Assembly: GCA_039566865.1 (NCBI GenBank)
Contig: CM076945.1
Coordinates: 5,383,501-5,447,500, forward strand
Source: Aurelia coerulea
Taxonomy: Eukaryota > Cnidaria > Scyphozoa > Semaeostomeae > Ulmaridae
Length of the DNA: 64,000 nucleotides
Reading direction: 5' to 3'
This document shows positions 1 through 10,682 of the stretch, one piece after another. Both the position numbers and the translations under genes were made by a program. Each line of letters opens with the position of its first letter. Positions within the stretch are counted from its first letter, which is position 1. The notes under the pieces were generated by a model. That model was not told the DNA's origin, made no database searches, and saw only the letters and a program-made list of their open reading frames with translations.

Positions 1-660
1 CAACAGTCGTTACTATAATAACATTACTGCAACTTGTGATATTTGCATGAAATTTGGTAAGGATACACAGTTTGATACGCTGAAAAAGATAGGATACAGA
101 CCCCTTCGAAAATGTGCCCCCTAAAGCTATTTTTAGACTGGGGTACTAGGTTCCAGTCCTCAACAGTGGCTACTATAATAACATTACTGCAACTTGTGAT
201 ATTTGCATGAAATTTGGTAAGGATACACAGTTTGATACGCTGAAAAAGATAGGATACAGACCCCTTCAAAAATTTGCCCCCTAAAGCTATTTTTAGACTT
301 GGGTACTAGGTTCAAGCCCTCAACAGTGGCTACTATAATAACATTACTGCAAAGTGTGATATTTGCTTTAAACTTGGTAAGGATACACAGTTTGATACGC
401 TGAGAAGAAAGGGTGCAGACCCCGTTGAAGAATTGCTAGCCTGCGTGCAGACTCAACGAGGAGTTGAATCTGCATGCAGGCTAAGAATTGCCCTCTAATG
501 CTATTTTTAGACTTGGGTACGAGGTTCCAGGCCTCTACAGTAGTTATTATAATAACAGTACTGTGTAAATTGTGATTTCGCACCAATACTTAGTGAGAAG
601 ACACAATTTGATACGAGGAAAATAACAGGATAGAGACTTTCGTTGAAGCTTGCCAGCTAA
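1..660. repeat. left arm of a foldback-like structure: ~160-bp tandem units
   Basis: About four degenerate copies of a roughly 160-bp unit lie head to tail. They can be followed by the recurring phrases CAACAGTGGCTACTATAATA (near 1, 160, 318, 533) and GGATACACAGTTTGATACGC. The same unit occurs in reverse orientation at 2190-3255, so this is the left arm of a large inverted-repeat structure. The array starts at base 1, so the element runs off the window. Short ORFs in these units recur with the unit and are not genes. Confidence 0.85.
437..483. mobile_element. 47-bp hairpin element with 8-bp target duplication
   Basis: A very small inverted repeat (TAGCCTGCGTGCAGA at the left, its near-complement at the right) interrupts one tandem unit. 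It is flanked on both sides by AGAATTGC (429-436 and 484-491), an exact 8-bp direct duplication. The same ends bound a second copy at 56013-56525. It is far too small to code and must be moved in trans, if at all. Confidence 0.75.
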
Positions 661-708
661 TGATATAGGCTCTGGTACTCTTGATTTCTTGCAAGGGAGT
701 GTCGAATA

Positions 709-1110
709 CAGTAAAAACCGGCACATAAGAACCTAAGATTTTGAACTCAGCCTGTTTAGATTCTTATGCAACGAGGCACATCCAGTAATCAGGTGGTTGG
801 TTCTTAACAGAGGGACATATGTGAATCTAAATCTTAGCCAAACTTATGTACGCTCTTTGCCCTATCCATTTCAACTAAAGCTTACCCTGCAGGTCCGCCT
901 ATAACAGTTCTGTAAGTTATGTTTTGGAGTTCACGAAAGTGGTTGATTGGCAAACAGATTGCATTTATTTCCCAATGAATGAATGAAACCCTTTATTAAG
1001 AACCTAATGATATCAGGCTGAAATAGTTCTTATCCATTGGGTCCAAAAATATTTGATTTCAGGCTGTAGGTTCTTAATAGATGAAGGCTCTTATGTGCGG
1101 GGTTTTACTG
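709..1110. mobile_element. TA-flanked MITE, CAGTAAAAACC end family
   Basis: Inverted ends CAGTAAAAACCGGCACATAA and its complement (ending TTTTACTG) are bounded by TA on both sides, as expected of Tc1/mariner-like MITEs. It has internal palindromic GGTTCTTA motifs and no coding capacity. A second copy lies at 20020-20494. Confidence 0.75.
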
Positions 1111-1189
1111 TAGTTTCTTTTCAGTAAGGGTTGAAATTGAGAGGTTTCACTTCAAAACAAAAGAAAGCCCAAACACTCCTCTCCTATCA

Positions 1190-1930
1190 TTTTTCAACAA
1201 TTGTTTGTAGACAGAATCCATTATACGATACGAAAAAAGCATATTTACAAGAAGTGGAGGAAGGCTTTGAAACAGGTGCAAATGGAAAAGGAAGGGGCCA
1301 AACTAAATCGCCCTGCTCCATTTGTCAAGAAGCATCGAATGAATGCCAAGCAAATAAGTACGCTTGTCGACAAAGACCAGGATACAGAAATGTGGCAGAT
1401 CAATTGAAGAAATTTCAGGCAGTTGGAGAATTTGATGCGAATAATGAAAGTAGAATAGGCGATACTAACTGCAGCAATCTTTCTAATCAGTTTCAGAAGT
1501 GAAATTTCACAAGTGGTATAACAATATATATGATCGTTACCACTGTCAGGAACAACAAAAACAGCCACTTGCCAAGGGCCGAGACTCTTCAGCTCCACCA
1601 ATTAGACGTGCAAGATACAATGCAATCAACTTGCAGTTGAAGATTTTCTTTTTTGTGAAAAAGAAGACGCAGATGATAGTCTTACAAAAGTGCAAACTCT
1701 AGAATTGCATTTATGGGTCAAAGATTGCTGGCAAGATTGAACGAAGGAAATCTGGCTGCTACTGAGGCTTGAGGCTCTTTTGCCATTTATCTTTTCTGCG
1801 TAGCGCACTATACAGTTGTCTTCGAGGAAGCTCTAGGTATTGTTGCAGGGATGCTTCTGGGTGAAATCCTTGAATACTCTAGAGATTATCATCAAGAAGA
1901 GGAGACGATTCCATTCCCGGGATTTCATTA
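1190..1930 (+). pseudogene. decayed coding relic, family not recognised
   Basis: Several protein-like stretches sit in different + frames. One at 1201-1407 is rich in Lys and Arg (contains IYKKWRKALKQVQMEKEG). The next frame continues with VADQLKKFQAVGEFDANNES. Further on, near 1620-1735, CNQLAVEDFLFCEKEDADDS reads well. Frame changes and stops separate them, so this looks like one old coding region broken by indels, either a processed pseudogene or the remains of a transposon gene. It lies between the two inverted arms (1-660, 2190-3255) and so may be cargo of that structure. The family and the true limits are unknown. Confidence 0.3.
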
Positions 1931-2008
1931 TTCAAGCTAAATTGCCAACGATCAACCTTACGGTGCATTAATGGAAAGTATCCAACAACTGCACAGCTCA
2001 TGTTTGAA

Positions 2009-2120
2009 GGTGAGGGTGAAGGTGAAGTTGCGGTTTTTAGCGCCAGGCGCTGGGATCACAGAAGTAGCTAAGCGCTATTCGAATAAGCGACCCCTTTTCA
2101 TGACGCTCAAGTGTTCAGCA
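2009..2120 (-). mobile_element. tRNA-SINE 3' body fragment
   Basis: Read on the minus strand, this matches the body and tail of the SINE at 46770-46978: the segment around GACCCCTTTTCATGACGCTC (plus-strand orientation) and the GGCGCTGGGATCACAGAAGTA block, then a CTTCACC-rich tail. The tRNA-like head is missing, so the copy is 5'-truncated. Confidence 0.6.
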
Positions 2121-2189
2121 ATCAGCGACATCAGCAATTATCAGGTCTGGAACCTTTGAGTATGGCATAAGAGACGTGTCCATTAAAGT

Positions 2190-3255
2190 TATCTTAATAA
2201 CTATTGTAGATGCACCGAATCTTGTACCCCATACTAAAAGTAGGGGTCCACACCTCACCATTTTTAGATTTTCAAACTGTTTCGATCACAACTTGCAGCA
2301 TTGTTATAATAACCAGGTCTAGAACCTATTACCCCAGTCTAAAAATAGAATTCAAGGGGCTTCGATCATAGTGGTCTGCATCCTTTCTTTATCAGTGTAT
2401 TTTACTTTGTGTCCTTACCAAGTTCTATGATAATATTTCAATTTGCAACAATGTTATCATCATAACCACTGTGGAGGCCTGGAACCTAGTACCCCAGTCT
2501 AAAAATAGCATAAGGGGGCAATTTTTCGAAAGGGTCTGTATCCCACCTTTTACAGCGTATCAAACTGTGTGTTCTTACCAAGTTCTATGATAATATTTCA
2601 ATTTGCAGCAATTTTATCATCATAACCACTGTGGAGGCCTGGAACCTAGTACCCCAGTCTAAAAATAGCATAAGGGGGCAATTTTTCGAAAGGGTCTGTA
2701 TCCCACCTTTTTCAGCGTATCAAACTGTATATCCTTACCAAGTTGACAATTTGCAGCAATGTTATCATAACAACCAGTGTGAAGGCCTGGAACCTAGTAC
2801 CCCAGTCTAAAAATAGCTTTAGGGGGCAAATTTTTGAAGGGGTCTGTATCCTATCTTTATCAGTGTATCAAACTGTGTATCCTTACCAAGTTTCATGTTA
2901 ATATCACAATTTACAGCAATGTTATTATAACAACCACTGTGAAGGCCTGGAAACTAGTACCCCAGTCTAAAAATAGCTTTAGGGGGCAAATTTTTGAGGG
3001 GTCTGTCTCCTATCTTTTTCAGCGTTTCAAACTGTGTATCCTTGCCAAGTTTCATGCTAATATCACAATTTGCAGCAATGTTATTATAACAACAACTGTG
3101 AAGGCCTGCAACCTAGTACCCCAGTCTAAAAATAGCTTTAGGGGGCATTTTTTCGAAGGGGTCTGCATCCTATCTTTTTCAGCGTATCGAACTGTGTACC
3201 CTATCCAAGTTTCATGCTTCTATCACAATTTGCACAATTCAGCAATATTTTGGTT
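2190..3255. repeat. right arm of the foldback-like structure: ~155-bp tandem units
   Basis: Six to seven copies of the unit seen at 1-660 occur here in the opposite orientation. They are marked by GGAACCTAGTACCCCAGTCT at about 155-bp spacing (from about 2330 to 3110). Units differ by small indels and substitutions. The ORF at 2834-3259 spans repeat units and is not a gene. Confidence 0.85.
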
Positions 3256-3281
3256 CTAACAGCCCTGACTACTAGGTTTGA

Positions 3282-3666
3282 ATCAATGGCTGATCAATTT
3301 CAAAATATTTTTCGATGGTTAACTTGAAAATAGATACCTCGTTTGTTGATATTGCTGTTTGAGTGTTGAAATTCAAATTTGCTGTCACCTCGAAACCAGA
3401 GCTTTGTCATTTGTTTAACAAAACTTGGACCATATTATGTTCTGTTTGCTAGAAATCAACCATTGTCCCGTTTTCTCGTTTCCCATTAATTTAGTTTTAA
3501 ATGTCAATGAGCTTCGGGAATTGGCTTAGGCCAAAAGGTCAAAGGTCTAGTTTGAACACAGCGGTAAATTTGACCTTTCAAGACTAATATTTCATTCAGC
3601 TGTAAATGCACCACTATCAGCAAATGAGGTATCTATGTTCAAGTTTGAAATTAGTTAGCCATTGAC
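3282..3666. mobile_element. inverted-repeat MITE
   Basis: The left end (near TCAATGGCTGATCAATTTCA) pairs with the complement of the right end at 3617-3666. The best-matched block carries ATAGATACCTC in both arms. It has no coding capacity. A second MITE is inserted at its right edge (3667-4034). Confidence 0.55.
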
Positions 3667-4034
3667 CAAGGGCGCCTACCTTGTAGGAAGTGTGTTTATT
3701 CACGGTACTTTACGCGTAGTAATTGGTGCCCTATGACCCAGTCCTGTTAATCTTTGTTGGATTTTCAAATTCTAACGTCTGTTAGTGTTGACCAATCAAA
3801 AATCACGCTGTCTGATTTGTGGCCAGATCGTATAACAGTTGATCTCTTGTTTCATAAACACCGGAATTTGAAACCACAAAGTTATTCATACGTCATCTTG
3901 ACCTTGAGAGGACTGACTCTGTGTACTTCTGGGTCACGGTACGGTTCTAGGACACTCTCTGTACTGGGTCACAGGACACCAATTACTCTACAGTACTGGG
4001 AATAAACACACTTCCTACAAGGTAGGCGCCCTTG
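3667..4034. mobile_element. MITE with perfect 35-bp terminal inverted repeats
   Basis: The outer 35 bases at each end (starting CAAGGGCGCCTACCTTGTAG) are exact inverted copies. CATTGAC is duplicated on both sides (3660-3666, 4035-4041), a 7-bp target duplication. Perfect ends and an intact duplication point to a recent insertion. The ORF inside is not a gene. Confidence 0.85.
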
Positions 4035-4157
4035 CATTGACCAGAGCTAGATTCTTATCGCTGGACCCAGCTAAATCTGTATGCTTTTTCTGGAACAGCC
4101 GGTACTTGTGTTTTATCACTTGTCTTCAATATATACTGAGCTTAAATTTAATTCCAG

Positions 4158-6428
4158 AGGCGGTTGCAAAGGAGGGTAAAGATGTACTAACAACGAGTGA
4201 ATTGCAAAGTCATATTAGAGTCGAGGAACTGGAGAAATTGACAAAAGAGAAAGAGCAATCTTTCAGTAGCAGGAACGTTGTTTCTTTATGGTTCAATGAG
4301 CGGGATTTTGATGGATTGGAATTCTATGATAATTCAGAGATCAGATTTCGCACCAAGGGAGAAAATTGTTATATTGGTAAGCTCTGTATCATTCTTCTTC
4401 TCATTAGGAAAGTATATAACGTTTTCCTTTGAAAGGAAACAGACAAGGTTGTGTGTATCTTGCTTGAAAGGTAACACTCAAGATGGCTCTAAGATCGAGA
4501 AGGTCCTATTATTCACAAGAAAGAGCAATATGCCGCAGATCCTTGGGGCACACCATATGTTATGTTATGCATTATTTATACACCCCACCCCAGATCAAAT
4601 CGTGTCTAGGGCGTTTGGAAAAAAACAGAACGGTATATAGCTAACAATCAAGTAGTATTGATTGAAACAAAATTTTAATGGTTTCCAAGATATTAATAAG
4701 ACTAATAGACATATACAGCTGATGTTTGAAAGTGAGGTGCAATCAGATGGTGACTGGTCTATGTTTTTATCCTTTCGTCTCGTAGGAGTCAATCAATTAC
4801 AGGGTGTCCCAAAAAAATTGTTCGACGTAAAAAAATAACGAAATAATGAATGGGCTCCCTGTTAACATAACCATATTGCTGAGATTTTAAATTAATTTCA
4901 GACACCAGGAACTAGCAAATCGGCTAAATATTCACGGAATTACGAGCGTTCGAAGTTCAAGTTTGTGCGAAAGCTGAAACCAGACGCCCCTAAATTGCAT
5001 ATTTAATGAAAGTAGAATCTCGGTTATTCAAAGCAAATCAAATGGAATTTGAAAATCACTTTCGATCAACTAGCTTTCTATAACACATTGAATCAAGGTT
5101 ATGGATGCTTGGAGGAATCATGTTCAGCACAATTTAGAATTGCCCCATCTCTCATAGATTAGGTTTTCATTCAGTGTTTTTAAATACTTGCAGTCTTAAA
5201 GTAAATTTTGGCAACGGTTACAAGAATTAGATAACTTTGGAAGTCTTTTGTGGTTTGCTCTGATATCGACGAGAGGTAAAACATTGGACAGCCTTCTTTT
5301 ACCTCAATTTTAGAACGTCTTTTTGGAAAACAAGTCAGTTAGGGGCGTCTGGTTTCAGCTTTCGCACATTTTTGAACTTCAAAAGCTTGTAACTCCGTGA
5401 ATTCTTAGCGGATTCGCAAGATTTTGGCGTCTAAAATTAATTTAAAATCTGAGGAACAGGGATATCTAACCAGGAGCCCGTACCTTTTATTGTTATTTTT
5501 CAACATTTAATCAAACGTCGAACAATTTTTCTGAGACACCCTGTATAACTTTTGGTACCGGGGCGGGTTAGAATTTGTGGGGGTATGAAAACTATTCCAA
5601 GGAAAATTGGGGGGTATGAAACTTTGTTGGAAATTTTAGAGGGGGTACAAAAACTTTCATGGTAGATTCTTTAGAAAATTATTTCAATGACACAATAAGG
5701 CCTATGGAATACCATATCTTCACACAACTGCAACTCTAGCTAGCTTCTTAATGACAGCCTTCAAATGAACCATTGTACCCCATTATATTTGTATAAAATT
5801 CCAGCTCACTGGCCTTCCATGGTAATACTTCATTAAGTTCAAATGGCCTTGCCTTTCCTATTTTTTGTCTCTTTTACAAAAACAGAACTTCTGTGAGGTG
5901 ATTATCTGAAAATAGTGTGATCGATGGCCAGTGGTAGGGTCTGAAATTTTTTCTAATTTTCCAATGGTGCTTGAAATGTTTTAGGGAAAATTGGAAGGGG
6001 TACGAAAATCCTTAGCTAGTTTAGCAATTCTAGCCCGCCACGGTACCCAGAGTTATAAATGACTGACCCCTTACTAGCGTTGTTTCCCTTTAACTTGTAT
6101 GAAAGAAAACATTCCTCAAGAAGACAATCACATGATCCGAAGTGGGTGTAAATGACGTTAGCTGAATTTATTTACAGCAGAAACCTGCGATGTTCGTAAT
6201 GAAATTGGTCGATATTGAATAAATCATTAATTTTTTATTTTCGATTATGCTGCAGAATCGATTACGCTCTTGAATCCAGAGACGAAGAATTTGAGCAGTT
6301 ACACTAGTGAGAAACCGTTAGGAGGAACGTGGACCGATAAAGTCATGTCTATGAAAGATGATGGCAAAGATGGGGAAGTGAAACAGCAGGTGACGAGTCA
6401 AGGTGATGCCGCAGAGGATGATGAATGG
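4158..6428 (+). CDS. two linked exons of an unrecognised gene (partial)
   Basis: Exon A, about 4158-4376, follows a TTCCAG acceptor and ends at a GTAAGC donor. Exon B, about 6256-6428, follows CTGCAG and ends at GTAGGT. The phases join: one base left over from exon A plus AA gives a Glu codon and an open frame through exon B. The joined peptide of about 130 residues starts with a charged helical stretch (EELEKLTKEKEQ), then NVVSLWFNERDFDGLEFYD, a beta-rich-looking stretch, and an acidic end (DAAEDDEW). I do not recognise the family, and no start or stop codon could be assigned. Exons up- and downstream are hidden by repeats. The clean splice sites and phase agreement are the main support. Exon A begins about 120 bp after a MITE. 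Confidence 0.55.
4800..5543. mobile_element. Tc1/mariner-like MITE, CAGGGTGTCCC ends
   Basis: CAGGGTGTCCCAAAAAAATT at the left pairs with the complement at the right (ending GAGACACCCTG), and TA flanks both sides. The arms extend inward: the GGGGCGTCTGGTTTCAGCTT block near 5340 pairs with the complement near 4976-4995, so most of the 744 bp can fold back. No transposase remains. Confidence 0.8.
5544..6057. mobile_element. inverted-repeat MITE, GGTACCGGGGCGGG end
   Basis: The left end TATAACTTTTGGTACCGGGG pairs with the complement of the right end (CGCCACGGTACCCAGAGTTA). Repeated GGGGGTATGAAA-type motifs occur just inside. It abuts the 4800-5543 element with no spacer. Confidence 0.65.
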
Positions 6429-6471
6429 GTAGGTACAAAAGAATTGACAATACTGTTCATTCGTAACTTAA

Positions 6472-6786
6472 AGGGGCTCCGTCGTCAAAATGTAAACAAA
6501 ACGATGATTTTTGCAGTTTTTTGAAAGGTGATATCACACAGGATTTTCGTATTTTTTTCAAAATGAAAGTTGCTGTTTGGGCATTAATCCTTGTACTTCA
6601 CTAAGGAACAAACCAAACATTCATATCTTCTACGATTGCTCGGATATAAGTTGATTTTTAACGGTCACTTTTTTGTGGCTTGGGTGAAGCCACCAAACAA
6701 ACTGCAGAGAACAATGGATGAACAATGGATAATCCCCGACACGTGCGAGTTTACGGATTTGTTTACTGTTTGACGACTGGGCCCCT
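6472..6786. mobile_element. TTAA-flanked MITE, AGGGGCTCCG ends, copy 1
   Basis: The terminal inverted repeat AGGGGCTCCGTCGTCAAA is bounded by TTAA at 6468-6471 and 6787-6790. TTAA duplication is the hallmark of piggyBac-type transposition. Copies lie at 6791-7094 and 54061-54374. The interior has short shadow ORFs only. Confidence 0.8.
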
Positions 6787-6790
6787 TTAA

Positions 6791-7094
6791 AGGGGCTCCG
6801 TCTCCAAATATCGATCGAAACGATGATTTTAAAGTTTTTTTATGGGCAATATTACACAGATGCGTACCTATTTTTTCGAAAATGAAACCATCATTTTGAA
6901 GATAAATCTTTGTACTTCAAAGAGGAAAAACCAAACATTCATATCTTTTACGATTGCTTGGATATAAGTGGATTTTTAACGAGCACTTTTTGGTGGCTTG
7001 GGTAAAGCCACCAAACAAACTGCAGAAAATAATTGAGAACAATGAACGCGAGTAGTGTTTACGGATTTGTTTACAGTTTGGCGATCGAGTCCCT
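6791..7094. mobile_element. TTAA-flanked MITE, AGGGGCTCCG ends, copy 2
   Basis: Directly follows copy 1 and shares the TTAA at 6787-6790; its right TTAA is at 7095-7098. It is more diverged from copy 3 (54061-54374) than copy 1 is: its right end reads GGCGATCGAGTCCCT instead of GACGACGGAGCCCCT. Confidence 0.75.
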
Positions 7095-7724
7095 TTAACA
7101 TCCACGAATCCGGAAGAAGTCGTTCCAAAATTCATGGGATTTCATTCTTCCAAATTCAGAAAAAGCAAAGAAAAAAATCTTAACCTTTTTCCCATTTATT
7201 TGGAAATGCTCCATTCATTTTGACTGATTTAACAATGAAATCGACATCAAAATTCATGCGAATCGTTATGACTTCGAGGGAATTCTTGTGAAAGAAAATT
7301 GTGTTAAGTTACTGATAACAAATCAACTGTAATGGTACAAATAACAAATTAATTGTACTGGATGATGTTACTGCGGCTCTGATAGGGATTTTTGGAGCAA
7401 GGGAGCAATAGCAAGACCCGACAAGGGCTTAGAGCAAGAGTGCATGACTATGAAATTACTGGAAGTAGGGAGCAGGGGGCACAGGAGCCCACAAGTCTTT
7501 GGGGAAGGTGACAAATTCACTTGGAAATCATGCCCAATTTTGATGGTAGCATGTTGCTTTATAACCAAGGAGCAAGGGAGCGACCACCGCACTGCGTTGC
7601 AGTGCCTTGTTTGAATCTTTGAAACTCCCCAATCAACTGCAGGGTTGCATTTCTTTTTCATCTTTTCAACATCTTGAACTGTTTTTCTATGACATTTTTC
7701 TTGCCGAGGATCACCTTTACAGTG

Positions 7725-7920
7725 AATGAACGGAGCTAAATGGAGGTCATCTATGCATAGGGCAAAGAAAACTCCTACGCACGTTATTGTTCTTCTTGCT
7801 AAACAATATATCAACGAACATGTCGAAATAATCAAGTACAATAGGCTAATAATAGAATACCCAGACTCCTTCCGCGCGGTACTTTTATCTCCGTTGATTC
7901 TCTTAAAGCCCGGAACCATC
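7725..7920. mobile_element. old MITE, ACGGAGMTAAA ends, copy 1
   Basis: The left end ACGGAGCTAAATGGAGG and the complement of the right end (AACGGAGATAAAAG) form a short inverted repeat. The interior matches 8139-8322, including the phrase AATAGGCTAAT. Both strands carry ORFs through it, which I treat as chance. Confidence 0.5.
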
Positions 7921-8138
7921 ATTGAGAGCTTTTCATGAGACATAGCATAATAAGTATAACACTGTTGATAGTAATCGAAAAATGTAATTCATAATATAAA
8001 GGTGGTTCTGCCACCAGAAGCAACCTGCTCATACTTGCATGTTTATTGAGCAGCATCCATATTACACTAGGGGTGCACCCTTCTCCATGCAAGGGCGTTG
8101 CCACACCTAAAAGGTTGGATGTATTTAGTAAAGAATTA

Positions 8139-8322
8139 AGGTTAGTTGACGGAGCTAAGTAGAGGCAATCTATAAATAGGACAAAGAAACGCCTACGCTC
8201 GTAATTGCTCCACTAGTAAAATCCTTTGCACGCACGTGTCGATATAATCAAATACAATAGGCTAATTTTAGATCTGCATATGCAGTTCTTGTGTTACCTA
8301 TTTATCTCAGTCAACTAACTTT
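8139..8322. mobile_element. old MITE, ACGGAGMTAAA ends, copy 2
   Basis: GTTAGTTGACGGAGCTAAG at the left pairs with the complement of CTCAGTCAACTAAC at the right. It is the second copy of the 7725-7920 element. Confidence 0.55.
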
Positions 8323-8370
8323 AAGTTTCGAAAGGTATACTCAGCCATTTTTACACTGTGTTTGCCTATC

Positions 8371-8420
8371 ACCCTGAATATCACCCTGAATATCACCATG
8401 AATATCACTGAATATCACCC
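8371..8420. repeat. short tandem repeat, TATCACCCTGAA unit
   Basis: Four 11-12-bp units in a row. Confidence 0.7.
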
Positions 8421-8681
8421 TGAGAAAACTTCCAATTCCACCCCCTGGAAAGCTCTTGACTTAATGTAGAATCAGGGGGAACAGAACCAACAATTCCTTA
8501 TACAATGTCCACATATCCACTGGAAATGATCATTTTTGACTTCCCATCTTTTTTCTGCTTATTGATTGCACTTATGTTCCTCCTCTACTTTCTAAAGGAT
8601 GACTGACGTGAAAGTGAAAGCTGTTGCTCGAATACTTCAAGCATGTGCTGGGCAAGTTGAAAATCTACCCCGCTGTACAGG

Positions 8682-8795
8682 CTAACTCTGTTGGTATGTT
8701 GGTAACTCCATTGGTTGGTATATTGGTCACACCATTTGTTGATATGTTCGTAACACCATTGGCTGGTATGTTAGTAACAGCAAATACTTTATTTT
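8682..8795. repeat. ~27-bp minisatellite
   Basis: About four copies of a unit like GTTGGTATGTTGGTAACACCATT. The minus-strand ORF here (repeated GVTNIPTN) is simply the translated repeat. No gene is supported from here to 10125. Confidence 0.7.
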
Positions 8796-9504
8796 GATTC
8801 AAGAGTTTATCAGCTGAAAAACTGCAATGTTTGATTTCGAAATTATTGCCGGCATACTGCAATATATCGTAAAAGGCTTCAAAATATTGTAAAAATCCTC
8901 AATCAGATCAGCCTTTGGGAAATCTCATGTCTTGTAGCAATGAAATAGCAGATTTACTCGTCTTGGGATAGTTAGATGAACTCATATATTTGAACTAATA
9001 ATTGTGCATAGCATAGTAAAGCAGTTATTGTTCATAGCTGGTAAATTTGATTGAATGAAAAATTGAAGCATTGTCAGGTATTTTAGTTTTTATCATCGTC
9101 AAAACAGCAGAGACTTGACAGCAACTATTATTCTTTGCGAACAATCGAGTGTTGAATGACGAAGTGAATGAATCTTTAGGAATTGATTCATGATTTTGCT
9201 GCATCGCAGCTTTGTAGCAATGCAGACAACCCTTGTCTGCAGTCGACCGTTGTTGATAGTGGCAGTTCTTAACAAACAAACAAAGAGAAATAATGCAAAC
9301 AGAGAGAAATGCAACAGATAATTTCAATCATTCATTCATCACTTTATTTATACTAATCTGGAAAGATTTCTGGCTATTTAAAACTTATTCAAGCCTGCTA
9401 TGCATGGTGCATACTGCATCCAGGCATGGAACTCCTAGTTTAGCGTCCCTTTTGAAGGACGGCGAAGTGAGTTGCTTGCTTGGTCAGGCATCTGGAAGGT
9501 CACC

Positions 9505-9580
9505 CATCCGACTTTTGACCTCTATAGACTTTTGACCTCTCCGACTTTTGACCTCTCCGACTTTTGACCTCTCACGACCG
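9505..9580. repeat. tandem repeat, GACTTTTGACCTCTCC unit
   Basis: Four copies of a 16-17-bp unit in a row. Confidence 0.75.
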
Positions 9581-9884
9581 AGCGATTGAAAACATTTAAA
9601 AGATGAAAAACATGAAATGAAAAAATGAGCCTAACTTCAGTTCTTTAACGGAAATGGTATAAGCCGTTCGGCCACTAACCCTGCAAATAAATGCTGAAAT
9701 GCTTAGCATGCCGAGCTAAGATATGTTCAATTCTAAACAAACTGTAATAATCGTAATAATGATAATTGTAATGATTCGATTTGCAGGCCAACATCGGGGA
9801 TCTGACATGTTTTAGACTGTCTCATCTTTTGTCATTTGGCTCAACCAAATATGATTAGATGCAGATGAATGGGCTAGATTTGAC

Positions 9885-9990
9885 AAGGTTGGACTAGACA
9901 TGACTTGACTTGACTTGACGTGACTTGAATCTTATCTTGACTCGGCTTGATTTGATTTGCATGACTTGCTTGACTTGCTTGACAAAGTAG
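9885..9990. repeat. GACTT-rich simple repeat
   Basis: Imperfect tandem GACTT/TGACTTG units. Minus-strand ORFs through it are low-complexity artefacts. Confidence 0.7.
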
Positions 9991-10124
9991 CGCAAGCATG
10001 AACTGAGGCTCGGTGATTGGAAAATCATTCAGGTACTGAAACTGAATATTAGATTCAAACTGCATAGTTAATGCCTGGTTAATGCCTGGACGCTTAACTG
10101 CATGCAGTTGAAATAGTCTGTCTG

Positions 10125-10682
10125 CTAGATCGTTATTGGTATTTTTCGTCTGACTGCATCGTGGATATTTCTAAATGTTAACGCGGTAAATATAGCTTCA
10201 TGGTTGCTTTTCGACTCACCTTGAAGCATACTCAAGCAAACTCCATCGAAATTTAACTTCATTCGATATTCTCTTAAATGAGAAAAGAACTCACAACATT
10301 TTATAGTTGCGTGAATTAGATAATGTTGATCTTTCTCTAGGGTGACAGGATTTGTGAAGCTAACATGGATGTTTCGGAACATGCCAAGGCAAGCATCGCG
10401 ATTGTTTTCAGCTTTAAATACCTTGTTCAAACGTTGTAGTTCTCTTTGGTGCATATTTCTGCATTTACTCAATGTCAGTACCAGCTCTGTTGGGCCTCTC
10501 GAAATGCAAATTTCAAATCCTTCCAAGATTATTGATTGATCAACTTTGAAACGTAAAGTGTGAATAAAAGATCCTTGGTGTTGTTTGTAATGGTTTTGCA
10601 TCATTGCGTTTTTGACAGGTTTGTTATTTCGCATGCGTTTGGGTGTTGGAATCATGTTTGCAATGCATATGCATCGTATCAT
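10125..10682 (-). CDS. PHR-like beta-sandwich protein or exon
   Basis: An open frame of 185 residues. From about residue 43 it reads FKVDQSIILEGFEICISRG, then TELVLTLSKC. Later comes FRNIHVSFTNPVTLEKDQHY, then IHATIKC and a final FTALTFRN. The order of strands resembles the PHR domain of Pam/Highwire/RPM-1 and BTBD1/2/3/6 proteins, where a VD-x-x-I-x-x-x-GF start and an F-x-x-PV-x-I-x-x-D-x-x-Y centre are typical. The usual glycine-rich end of a PHR domain is not obvious. Whether the Met at 10682 is a real start or the frame is one exon is unclear. Its 5' part is involved in a local duplication (10585-10850). It could be a degenerating retrocopy. Family assignment is by eye. Confidence 0.4.
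   Translation of the reverse strand: MIRCICIANMIPTPKRMRNNKPVKNAMMQNHYKQHQGSFIHTLRFKVDQSIILEGFEICISRGPTELVLTLSKCRNMHQRELQRLNKVFKAENNRDACLGMFRNIHVSFTNPVTLEKDQHYLIHATIKCCEFFSHLREYRMKLNFDGVCLSMLQGESKSNHEAIFTALTFRNIHDAVRRKIPITI

Noticed and set aside
2834..3259. 141-codon plus ORF with repeated ...LFQRFKLCILAKF...-type segments
   Set aside because: It follows the ~155-bp tandem units of the foldback arm; repeat periodicity alone keeps it open.
7368..7943. 191-codon minus ORF
   Set aside because: It overlaps an old MITE copy, has no recognisable domain and no splice or start context.
9870..9990. CRISPR-like short repeats (GACTT units)
   Set aside because: Simple-sequence drift with no spacers, in a eukaryotic context.
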